Shown here piece by piece: positions 42,201-53,700 of a stretch of 64,000 nt of DNA. Each line of letters opens with the position of its first letter. Positions within the stretch are counted from its first letter, which is position 1. The position numbers and the translations under genes are program-made. This DNA comes from Sitta carolinensis (taxonomy: Eukaryota > Chordata > Aves > Passeriformes > Sittidae): positions 5,810,001 to 5,874,000 of the forward strand of contig JAVUNC010000004.1 of NCBI GenBank assembly GCA_032173965.1, in the 5' to 3' direction. Under the pieces are notes generated by a model, which was not told where the DNA came from, searched no databases, and saw only the letters and a program-made list of their open reading frames with translations.

Positions 42201-45200
42201 CCAGGGTTAACTACAACGATGGATTCAAAGAAGTTGTTAAAAGACTCTAGACAGTGTTTGCGTTCCCACTCTCACTAAACTTTTTCAATTTAGTGGAATT
42301 TCGTCCACACCAGCAAGATCAAAGGGACAAAGAAGAATCTTAACTAGAGGTCTTTTAAATATAACCTGGAAAATTATTCACTGTAACTTCCAAAGTCTGT
42401 GTAAGAGTTATATTACCTCATGATAAGAATCAAACAGCACTTGTAGCCACTCATAAATGTCATGTTTGCATGCAAATGGGAAGTTAAGCTTGTGGAATTC
42501 TAATTCTGGAAGTAGGAGAAAGTCACAAAGACCATATGTAGAAGGTCAGGGATACTTTTTCTTTTGACATGGTAATTTCATCATTTTTCAAAGGAAGACA
42601 TTCTCAGAAATAGAGCACTGAGCCCCAGTCACAGTCATAGGGTGCTAGTTTACAGCTGAGAATAAAGATTAAATCCCAGCAGGCAATTCTGAAAAGCAAG
42701 AGCCTAATTTGTCATTGTTTAGACAGGGTAAAACACTACACAATTCCAAGATAAAAATTACTTCTCTGGTAAATTTTGCCTCAGTTTAGGGGGAAGGACT
42801 CCTGACTTAAAGCACATTCACTTGGGCTTTGTTAATCTTTGGCTTGCTGCCCTCAGGAGTACTTTATTCCCCTCAAGTGACCCACCCACTGGAAAGAACA
42901 GATATCCAAGTTTTTATAATGCTAGTAGTTATTGATCAGGCCCAAGAATCTGACTCAAGAAAACCACCTGATATTTTCTAGAAATACGCACTTCTAACCC
43001 TCAGCTGATTCTTAATTCTTTCTCTCCTCTTTTTCACCCTGTACAGTGCAATTGTAGCTGGAAAAGATAATTTAACTGAGTTTCTGAGTTTATCACATAA
43101 ATTCCAATCTGCCTGAACTGGGCACTTAATGTGCACTTAGCTTTTAACATCTGGTAACTTAGTACAAAATAAGTATCAATGTTTTTTTAAGAGTTAACAG
43201 AGGGAGGTGGGTGCCTCTGAGGATCTCCAGAGTGTAGAAATTAATTGTGTGACTAGGGAGTCTCTCCTTTAGGCACCTCCAAAGGGTCATTGACTCCATC
43301 AGGAATTTCTGTCATTTCTTGAGAACTCTTTCTGCAATCATTTCAAGTGGGGGGCAAATTCTAAGTTTCTTACTAGATCCTATTTTCCCCAGACAGTTTT
43401 GATATTTTGGGGTTTTGACTTATTGCCAGCTAAACTATAGGAGAGAAAGTACAGCTTAACATTTAGGGAGTCTGCTGAAGTCTACCAAGACCATATTCTA
43501 ATTGCTATAGGTACTTAATATTGCCTTTATTTGACTTTCTTATCAAAAGAAGATAGAGTCTAGATCATTTGGGGGGTTGTTACTACAGCAGTTGCAGCAC
43601 AGGCTCACAGCTCTGCTTCTCACTTGGAGCAAGAGTGATCATACCTGGATTTAATACACTTAAAACTAAAATAAGTTTAGTTAATGGTCAAGTGTCATAC
43701 ATTGCATAGAGCAACCTCTGGCAAGATTTCTGTGGATATAAGTTCAAATATGTGGAAGGGAATGAAGATAATTCCCCTGACTGATTAGAGAGAACCTGAT
43801 AAACAGCTCAAGACCCTTCACTAACCCTGCAGGAAGCTGCAGGTATAACTGTTGGAAGAAGATGATCTTTAAGGTTCTTTCCAACCCAAACCATCCTGTG
43901 ATTCTAAGATATGTTATCTTGGGCAAGAGCCCTTGGAACTTTCACACAATAGCTGAAAAAAATTAACTTATTCATTTAATCATTGACTAAATCAAATTAT
44001 TAAAAAGCAGCACAATACATATAAGACATGACAACTTCATGTGATACCAAGATATGATAGGTGTGCAAATGGTGAATCCTTGTAAATGAGGATAAAAGTA
44101 AATTCTTCAAAAGTAAAGTAAAGAACACTTAAAAAATGTTAATGGAAAATAGAGGAGCAGGAATTCTTAAGTAATTTTCTTATAGTGAGTCTTGAAGTGT
44201 TTGGGCAAGCTGTAAAAAAAGACCTTCTGCATGTTCAAGGTCAGGACAGTGTTTTATATCCAACCCCTGTTTATTATCTTTATTGCTGATAAGATATTAT
44301 CTTACTCTTTACAAGGTAATATAGCACATGACCTCTAAGATCTTATTTTTAGATTATCTTCAGTATAATCGAGTAAAAAATAATATTTACTAATTGCTTG
44401 TGGTCAACACTGAATTCTCTGCCTCATATATCTCTGACATTCCTGAGGAATCCAAATTCCAATTAGACCAACTAATGCAAACCTGACATGAGCTGACAGC
44501 AGTGAGTTCCACCTACAAGCTGAACTGCTACTCCTGTTCTTATCCCAGTCTATCTTGGAAGGTTGTCTCATGTCATTTCCTTCATTGTCCATGTTAAGTA
44601 CTACTCTTCTGTTTACAGAAAGAGTAGATAAAATGATGACTTTACACCATTCAGCTTTGCAGGAAATGTGTAAACAGGCAGTGACAGACTACCCTTTCTT
44701 CCCAGATGCTGGCTACTTCATGTACTTCAACACCAGCTCTGGCCAGGCAGATGAGGTGGCAATCCTAGAGTCCCGAATCCTTTATCCAAGGAGAACTCAG
44801 CAGTGCCTCCAGTTCTTCTATAGGACCACGGGAAGCCCTTCTGACAAATTGATCATCTGGCTTAAAGAGGATGATGGCACTGGGAACATTCGCAAGATGA
44901 GGAAAATTCAAACCTTTGAAGGTAATTCTGGAAATAAGATGAATATTTAGGTAGAGAGGGGGAGTTGTCTTACTGTGCCCATGAACACAGAACCAAAAGA
45001 TTTTCCCCAGTTACCAGAATATCTTGCTAAGAATTTTGGTATTACATGAGCACATTTAGCAGAGAAACTGTGGGTTGTAATAATGTAATTTTGGTGCTTC
45101 ACAACAGAAGTGACAACATTCCTAATATGTTACACTCAGTGATAGAGAGGGACCCCAAGCCATGCTGGAGACCAACTGGCTGTGTCTCCACTGGCTGCTA

Positions 45201-48200
45201 TATGATCTAAGAGTGGGCTGTTCAGGTGTAAAACACCTGTGCTCCTCTGAGGTCAATAAGAACCCCTGGCTGATTTTCAAATAGTTGGAAATATGGAAGC
45301 ATAATGCAGTTTTGGAAATGTGAACTGTATTCCCACTTTGGGTGATTTGCTAAATAGGACAAACTCAGCCACTGCAGCTCCACGTGATTTATGTTGTCAA
45401 AACACAAGACCTATCATACACCAGGCTGCAGCAGTTTGCCATGAAGGATAAATCCATGAAAAAGTGTCAGAACACCTTGGGTCATTGATTCCCATCCTCT
45501 TGTTTAATCTTAGCCCTTAGGCTGTTGCACTTTATACTGAAGGCTGTCATTCCCTAATGAGTGAAGAATTCCTTGTACATGTCCAAAGCATTTAGATGAC
45601 AAAACAATGTAGATACATCATAGTCACAGTATCAACTTAAGATCTCTGGCCTTCAGAGCTCTGTGAGGGGTCCAGGTGTCTAAAAGTGCAGCTGGGATGG
45701 ATGGCTAGGGCAAGTTGCTTCATAATATCTCTAAGCACACCAAGTGATCAGTGTGATGGTAATGTTTTTCTTTCCTTTTACCAAAGCGGACGGTGACTCC
45801 AACTGGAAAATTGCCCACGTAACCCTCAACGCTCAGAGGAAGTTCCGTTACCTCTTCCAAGGACTGAAGGGCAGCCCCAGCTCTTCCTCGGGTGGGATTG
45901 CTGTTGATGATGTGACTCTGACAGAGACCCCCTGTCCCACAGCTGTGTGGGTCATTCGCAACTTCAGCAAAATCCTTGAGAACTCGTCCATCAGCGTTAT
46001 TGAAAGCCCCCGGTTTTACAGCCCTGAGGGTTACGGGTTTGGCATCAGCATGCTGCCCAACTACCAAAGCAGTGGCTACGCTCGGGTTGCCTTCCACCTG
46101 TGCAGTGGGGAGAACGACGCCGTCCTGGAGTGGCCGGCTCTGAACCGCCAGGCCACGCTCACCGTGCTGGACCAGGACCCCGATGTCCTGAAAAGGATGT
46201 CCTCGAGCAAAAGCTTCACCACGAGCAAGGACCATGTCAGCTCAGGTAAGCTGTGCCTGCCTGGAGGCATGTTGACAACGACAGCCAAGGAATCTGAGTA
46301 AGAGGACTGAGTGGAGGACTCAGAGCTGAGAAACTTTGGCCATATTTCCCAATTTGGGACACTTTCCCGTGTAGATCTTCCCTGTTTGTGACTCAGAATT
46401 CCTGCCTGTGGAAGATTGCATTACACAAAAATTGACACATATAAAGTTGATATTATTATGGACAACTCCTGGGATATCTGAGCTTGACTCTAAATAGTAT
46501 AGATTTTTTCCCAAGAGCTGGCAATTCCCATTCTGCCTTTGGTTTCTCCATTGCAATAGGTGACATATCACCACAGTTGATGGAATGCCAGCAGTGTGCA
46601 ATATTCTGTCACTGAACAATAATTTTAGTTAAAACTGCATTTTGGAGATTTTGGAGTCTCAGTCAACTTCAACATACTTGGTGAACCTCAGCCTACATCT
46701 GAATGCACAACATTCAGTCTTTCTCACAGATGTGTTAATTCAAAATTGTTCAGCCTGCAGAAGAGAAGGCTGAACAATCAGGGAGACCTAATTGTGGCCT
46801 TCCAGTACCTAAAGGGAGCCTGAAAGAAAAATGGAAAAACTATTTACAAAAGCATGGAGTGCCAGGACAAAAGGGAATTGTCTTCAAACCGAGAGCAGGT
46901 TTAGATTGGATATTATGAAGAAATTCTTTACTGTGAGGATGGTGCACTGGAAGAGGCTGCCCAGAAAAGCTGTGGTTGCCCCATCCCTGGAGGGATTCAA
47001 GGCTAGGCTGGATGGGGCTTGGAGCAGCCTATTTTAGTGGAAGGTGTCTCTGCCCATTGCAGGGGTTGCAATGAGATGATCCTTTAGGTCCCTTCCAATC
47101 CAAACTTTTCTCTGATTCAATGATAGAAATTATAATAGGACAAAACTGAGTAAACAAAAAACTGAGTACAGAATAAAATACTACACATGAATCTTGATCC
47201 CTTTCTACTTTTTCTAATGGAAGTTAAGTACATACTTTTTCAGTAGGGGCTTTTAAACCCTAAATATGAATATGTTTAACAAAATCATAGTAATGACCAA
47301 AATCAGCTAAATTCTAAACCATATGTACTTACAAACTGGTGAGGGAGTGTCCTTACTCAGAAGGGAACTCTTAGCTAGTAACAATGAGGAGGCAATTTGT
47401 GTTTGTTTAGTTCTCGGTGAAAGAGTTGTGGAATTTCAGTGGCCTCACACAGACTAAGAATCCTCATGAAGACCTAACCTGAAGATCACCTGGCGCCTTT
47501 AGTTTGTCAGTCCTCTGGGATGTTTGAGAATTTCAGGCCTGAACTTGATTTTACAGCATAAATCCCCTTTAACAAAGTAATGCAGGAAAAGGTCATGTCA
47601 AACTTTGAGGTGCACAACTTTGTGGTTCTCATTTTCCCTTGGCAGGCAGTGGAACTATAATATGGGAGAAACCATCAATTGCTGGAAGATTTGATGAGTC
47701 ATGCAATTGCTACAGAAGTGTAGCCTGGGGGTGGAGTAACTTCATATCTCACAGCCAGATGAAAAGGAGAAGCTTCCTGAAAAATGATGACCTGATTATT
47801 TTTGCAGAATTTAATGGTAAGGACCCCTTTCCTGATTCTCCTTACAAAATAGGTGATTCTTTCTATTTTCATGCATTCAAGTAATTTGTGACACCTGTCT
47901 CCAAGATCCCTTCAATTGGTGATCAACTTTAAAAAGCATTTCTACGTCCTAGTGTCAGGTGGGTGAAGTTGACTAAAGTGATTGTGAGTTAAGAGGGATC
48001 TAAATGGCAGTGAGTTTTGACATGTGACCTTCTTAGACACCTCTAAGCACCCTGACCAGTAGCTATGTCCATTTCTAAGCACCAAACATACTACAGGCCA
48101 TCCCCACTGTGTTTACTTCCAAACAGAACAGCCTCACAGAACATCACAGATTTACCTAACTAGTTTCTGTAATTTCAGTATATTTCTATCTTGTGCTTTA

Positions 48201-49034
48201 AATACACAGAACTTGTCATGGTACGGCAAAGACTCTGTAAAGGGAAAATGGACAAGGAGCAGCCTCTGGCCCACAAAGCACCCTGTGAGCCCCTGATGTG
48301 AGGCACACTACATATAGCATCATTCACTGATTCTGATGTCTTTCTCCTTTTATTATAAAGATATAGTTCACCTCAATAACACTGAAGTTCCTGTTGAACC
48401 TGTGCAATCTGCTCTCACGGAAGGCCTAACTCTTGAAAGGCAGAAGAGAGCAGCCCAGGACATGGAGCCCATTCAAGACCAGCTGCCTTTTCTGCCAGAC
48501 CCATGTGACCCAAACCCTTGTCAGAATGATGGAGTCTGTGTGAATGTGAAAGGAAAAGCAAGCTGCAGGTACCACAGACCTCCTCCCTCCTTGCCCTGGC
48601 TATCTTCTTCAAGTGATGCAGCTAAAAAGTATTCAGAGCTACAGACCTCAGAGGACTAAGACTACCAGGTCTTCAAGGAATAGTAGAAACAAAATACTTT
48701 ACCACAGTTACTAGTTAATTCTGTAGTGCTTCCAGGTTGTGTAAATAGCCTCCTAACAAGATGGGAATGTTTGTGACATGAACTCCTCCAATGGGAACTG
48801 CTCATCTGGGACAGTGAATGTGAAGACCTTGGGGTGAGGGCATGACAAGGCTCCTGATCCACTGAATCTGTGCTTTGTTTTCCCAGGTGCCCATCAGGAC
48901 AAGCCTTCTTCTTCACTGGTGAGAGGTGTCAGTCAAGGCAGGTCCACGGGAATATCCTGGGAATGTGGATTGGTGGAATTGCTGGAACCATTGTCTTAAC
49001 TATCGTCCTCATTTCCATGATGGCTAGAAGATAA
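36206..49034 (+). CDS. MEP1A: MEP1A, meprin A subunit alpha (14 coding exons, one-base frameshift in exon 9)
   Basis: Exons: 36206-36274, 36359-36383, 36478-36525, 37178-37218, 37325-37403, 37724-37841, 39008-39183, 40852-41073, 42012-42159, 44706-44921, 45787-46245, 47646-47816, 48361-48568, 48887-49034. All introns are GT-AG and the phases agree, except for one extra base in exon 9 (total 2128 = 3x709+1). Meprin alpha is a zinc endopeptidase of epithelial brush borders that cleaves peptides and matrix proteins. In order: signal peptide (about residues 1-20), propeptide, astacin domain with [12 protein letters not shown] at 155-166 (same zinc-ligand numbers as human) and Met-turn SLMHY, MAM domain (exons 9-11), MATH domain (exons 11-12), a linker with a furin-type RQKR near 617-620, an EGF domain ([12 protein letters not shown]), a transmembrane helix and a short tail. 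About 708 residues if frame-corrected; human has 746. Confidence 0.93.
38170..38203. repeat. A-rich tract in MEP1A intron 6
   Basis: An adenine run with a few G interruptions. No retroposon body is visible upstream. Confidence 0.9.
39393..39419. repeat. (TTTA)n microsatellite in MEP1A intron 7
   Basis: About six tandem TTTA units. Confidence 0.9.
42012..42159 (+). other. MEP1A: MEP1A exon 9 with an extra T in a T run (42024-42028)
   Basis: Exon 8 ends in phase 1 (TGC A, then gtaagt). Joined to the acceptor at 42012, the frame starts T-S-T-H-L-F, like human TTTHTL, and then meets a TGA a few codons later. One base over, the frame reads [17 protein letters not shown] and continues correctly into exon 10. 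The switch occurs at a run of five T; four would keep both halves in one frame. No alternative donor or acceptor I tried restores the phase. It is either a true loss-of-function allele or a base-calling error. Confidence 0.85.
43850..43912 (+). mobile_element. CR1 LINE 3' end fragment
   Basis: Ends with 'aacccaaaccatcctgtgat' and 'tctaaga', the CR1 terminal phrase. It is very short and lies in MEP1A intron 9. Confidence 0.8.
46735..47130 (+). mobile_element. CR1 LINE 3' end
   Basis: Runs from 'ttcagcctgcagaagagaag' through 'aggtttagattggatattat' to the CR1 end phrase in MEP1A intron 11. It is a 5'-truncated copy of about 0.4 kb. Confidence 0.88.
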
Positions 49035-50763
49035 AAAACTGCAGGGGGACAAATTTCAACCTGGTTCTTAAGATACCCATTTTCAGTGAAAAACGTGAAT
49101 ATAACCTGGATAAAACCAGTCAGCATATGGATGAAAAGCTCTGCCAACAGCTTGGCAGAAATCTGTCCTTTCCTGAGGGATGTGGCAGTTAAAGTGTGTC
49201 GTATAGAGCTGTTGTCTGATGAAAATTCATACACTGCCTTTCTTGTGTGTTTTTTGAAAGTTTTGTTTCTTCATCCCATAGCAAGCAGCAGTGCTAAGAG
49301 CCTATGCATTTATTCTCAGCCACAGTTCAAACTTAGATTAAATAACTGGTTGAACCTCTCAAAACACTGTTAAAAATGACACTAAAACACACATATTAAA
49401 ATTTTGGAAATATTCCTACAAAAATTGCTCAAGAATTCTAAAGGGTACAGATCACTTATGTAAGTCAGTACATGATCACTCACTTTCCCTAGGGCTGTGC
49501 TGGTTTACTTACACTAGTTAGCTGTTATACAGAATTCATAAACTCTTGGCCATACCACCTTGCCCATACCAAATCCTCATAAGTGCTTCTAACTGTAGAG
49601 AACAGTTTCCCATCCTGATTCACCTCAAAGTTCCAGGAACAGGTTCACCATTGGCAAACACAAGGCATGATTCCCTGACAATCAAATGCAATTGTACCAC
49701 CTGCCTGCAATATTTGATATTGACCTCAAATCTAAAGCTTCACGATTCTACCATATCGTACATTGAATTTTGTAACATTTGTGTGCATCATAAATACTTT
49801 TCAGGTTCTTCTTAAAACAAGAGTCCTGACTAAAGGTGTACAGGCTTGAAATAAATGGTTCCACAAATCTAGTATTAGAGCAATAATTTATATAAAACCA
49901 TTCATCCTGCCTGGCATTTTGATTTGTATTCACTACAGAGCTTATTCTCTCAGTCCTTCAAGTGTATTTCTCCTCTGAGAAAAGACCCAAACATACAGAC
50001 TTTACACTCCTTGCATTCTTAACACTACTATGGATTAAATAAATGCAGTCCCCTCTGTGGCAGAAGGCAGCAACAATTTCTGTCTTACCACATTACATAT
50101 CAAGGGAAAGAAAAATATTTTTAAGGGCATAAAGCTTCCTCTTCTTCAAAAAAGTGCCACATGGAGCTTTCAGTCTGTCTGAAAGAAGACCACGCAGGAA
50201 TCATCACAGTCTTCATTTTATGTAAGTCAAAAGTGAAGATCTGAAATGGGCTTTCTCAGTTGGGAATTTTTGGTTCCAGAAAGTCTTAAATAGAAAGGGG
50301 AAACCACTAAGGCCTTTCCAGAGTCTTATAAGAGGGCAGGAGAGAAGCTGTGAGGTACTTGTGTATCTGCACAGGCCTTTGGGAGCATTTGGAGAGTTGA
50401 TAGGGGAAATACCAAATCCACTGGACAACAACTGTGAAGCACTGCAACTCATGTCTCAGTATTGCATAGTGCTAAGCACCCACTTAAGGGCTGACAATTC
50501 TTCACTCCCAATGTATGTCCTTTCTTGCACATGAAGGTCTTCAAATCCTTGTCATCTCTTCTGGGATTGGCAGACCTTATAAAATTTCACCTCTCAACTT
50601 CCCTGCCTTACACATTGACCAGAAATGATTATTCCAGAAATATTCACCAAGGCACAGTTTAGTCAAAATGAAGCAGTCCACTTCCTGGTGACTCCCAGGA
50701 ACTTTTTGTGTGTGTCTTGGAACAGGTCCTTTCAGAGTTACATGATTTAGCACTGGCAGTGCT
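49035..50763. other. Gap between convergent MEP1A and ADGRF5
   Basis: The two genes end tail to tail 1.73 kb apart, so this gap holds both 3' untranslated regions. For MEP1A, AATAAA hexamers occur at 49850-49855 and 50038-50043. I found no canonical hexamer on the minus strand for ADGRF5. No other gene is visible. Confidence 0.6.
49850..49855 (+). promoter_or_regulatory. Candidate MEP1A polyadenylation signal
   Basis: AATAAA about 0.8 kb after the stop codon. A second candidate is at 50038-50043. Which one is used cannot be told from sequence. Confidence 0.4.
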
Positions 50764-53700
50764 TCAGTTAAGCAAGGAATATGCCTTGGAAGTATTTTCA
50801 GTGGAAGCAGTGGATGGCTCTGAAGAAGATACTCTGTATTTGCCTGCAAAACAAAGCACAGGGTCAGACAATGACAGAGAGCCTGGGACTTTGTCACTGC
50901 AAAGGAAGGACAGTGGCACCTGTGCTGGTGGCCGAGATGGCTCTGCCTTGCCCTGCAGCCCTGGCACTACAGCAGCTCTGGATTACAGCAATGCCAGCAG
51001 AACTCTGCGTGTTTGGTGACACAGTCACGATGTGTCAGCTTGAATTGCCAACGGTGCCCCAGGGCAATGATTTTCTCACACAAATGGAGGCACTTAGTGC
51101 TTCTCCTGGCGCAGGGGGACACATCCAGAACACAACATATCCACAGGCTCCTGAGATGAATCCCAGCTCCTTCTCTATTATGGCCACAAGGCTCTTAACT
51201 AAGACCCTAGTGTCACTATCTTCTCTGAACCATGTGTGGATACAAAGATTGGACACTCAGAAATCAAATGCTATTTCCAGGAATGCTTCTTCCAAGATAG
51301 TTATAATTGAAATGGTGATGTCCACAAAATGACAGCCAGAGAACCTGTGAAGAAATACAGTTCCAAGGTGGTGTAGAGTACATGAATAATGGATGAACTG
51401 TGCCATGATTTCATTAAGCTCAAAACAAAGCTCGCTTAGTGAGATTTGGTGAAACATCCAATAATCGTTTTAGACAATTTTGCTGCTAGCATTATGCTAC
51501 AATTGACTTGTTGCAGTTCCTTTGCATTAGAAGATTAAAATCCATCTATGGATGGATGGAGAGACAAATATATTGATGGATATCAGGACAGACAGACCCT
51601 GGGAACAAGAATGAAACCCTGTTTGTGCTTCAGTAAGGGAGATCTGTTGCCACATACCTGTTTTCCCACATAAGTTGTTAAAGGTTCTTGAAAATGGGTA
51701 GCTCATAGCAAGCATTGGTGTCACCAGGATCAGGGAGGATGACTGAAAGAGAGAAAATTACTTTTTATCAAAAGAACTTCCTTTGTAGCACCATTTTACA
51801 GAGAAAAAAAAAATAAAAAGTTTCCAATAAACTTTGTTTCAGTAGTATGAGCAAACAATCCACAGAAAGCAAAGCTAGATGTTTGTGAGGTCTCAAATTC
51901 ACACATTTGAATGTTTATGGTGGTGGTGAAGGAGATCAACCTTAAAAGAAACTACAGGGCACAATTTGCTTGTCTCTAACTCTTGACCAGGGAATATGGC
52001 TTAGGCTCCAGAGTCTGTCCTAACAGGCAGTCCTAACAGGCATTATGGGATCCTGTTCTCTTATCTGTACTAGTATGGCCTTAAGGTAGCCACAAAAGCT
52101 AAGATTTATGTGAATGGGCAGTGCTCTTGGCAGCCAACAGCCTGAGATAATCCGAGGCAAATTTAACTTGACACGCTAGAGGGCATTGGAACACAACTCT
52201 GCAGTCCAGATGCGAAGGAAGGAGAAGGAAGGACGGAAGGAAAGAAAGAAGGAACTTTGCTGCTAAAATGAAGTTTCTCTTTTGGTTCTGAACTGGTTTG
52301 AGGATTTAACAGGATTCCTCCAAAGATGTATTTAAAAAAAGGTACGAAAAACATCTTTTTCTGTTCAGTCCTTCTTCATTAGTTAGTTGTACTTTGGTGG
52401 GGGAAATTAGGCAGTGTTGTGTATTGTCACCTATGTCATAAGGTGGTAGAGAAAGAAGGTAAATGAACCACATAAAAAAGCTTAATCAAAGACTTTGATA
52501 TTGTTTTATTTGCCCATTCTCCCACCTCAACAGGCTGGAGAAATGGAATGAGAGGAATCTTATGTAGTTCAGGAAAGGGAAGTTCAAATTCCTCCTGTCC
52601 ATGAGGAGGAACAAACTCAATGCCAGGACATACTCAGGGCTGTCTGACTAGCACAGAGCCAGACTTTTCTCCTTAGTGCCCAGTGGAAGGAAAAGAGGCT
52701 TTGAGAACAAATAGAAATACTTAAAATGAAACTTTTTCACTGTGAGTGTGGTCAAACACAGGAAAAGGCTGCACTAGAGACTGTGGTGTCTCCATCCTCG
52801 GAGCTACTGAAACCCAACTGGACACAGCTCTGAGCTCCAGGTGACCATGCTCTGATGGGAGTGTGGTGCAAGATGATCTCGGAGGGTACTTCCCAGCTTC
52901 AGCAATTCCTGTGGAAACTGGAGTGATTTGATCCAATGCTGCTCTTCTGAACTGACAGTTCAACCTTAATGGACTCTTAATTCCTCTGAGCCTGTGCTCT
53001 CATCTTCTTAATTATCCTTGCTTTTAAGCTGGCTTCCTAGTTCTTTAGTAATACCTGTACACTCTCTTCTGAATAAACCCTGTTCAGATTCCAATATAAA
53101 ATCAATCTTTATTGTCATATAAGGGTGATGCCAGCACCATTGGCAGCTTGGGAAGAGGGGGAGGTGGGTGCTGGAACTAGATGATCTTGAATCTTCCCTT
53201 CCAACCCAAATTATTCTAAGTTTCTTACACATCCTGACATTTTTGGTAAGGTGTTATAAATGCAGAATTTATAACAGTTATTAAGTTGAAACAATAATTC
53301 CCCAAGAAGTTCCCCTTGCATTCCTCTCAGGTTGTGTATAAATAACAGAGCCCAAAAAAATTTCTAACTTAAAGTTTCAGTTATATTTTCTAGTTTTTCT
53401 CTTGTGAAGTTTAAAGCACATGCCTTCTCATTTTTACCAATTATAGTGACCATAGTGAACTTTGAAAAAGGAGATATGATATATATTTATGTTGTCAGTG
53501 TCCTCTCTGACATGTTCTAATAAATAGTCCATAATTTAAAGTGCACTGGACAATGTTAGGCTATGCAGCAGCAACTGAAATACATTCTTGACCATTCTTA
53601 GATCAAGGTTCTAACCTTTGATTGCTGTGAACTCCATTTGGTTGATGAATTCCTCTTCAACAGGGCTTCTTGTATCTATTTGTTCAAAAAATTAGTCAAT

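Noticed and set aside
36206..49034. Possibility that the protease gene is MEP1B rather than MEP1A
   Set aside because: The furin-type linker site, the sequence of the astacin and MATH parts and the position between ANKRD66 and ADGRF5 all fit meprin alpha.
50708..51332. Plus-strand frames of 103 and 183 codons near the end of ADGRF5
   Set aside because: They run antisense to the last ADGRF5 coding exons and intron, with no recognisable domain.
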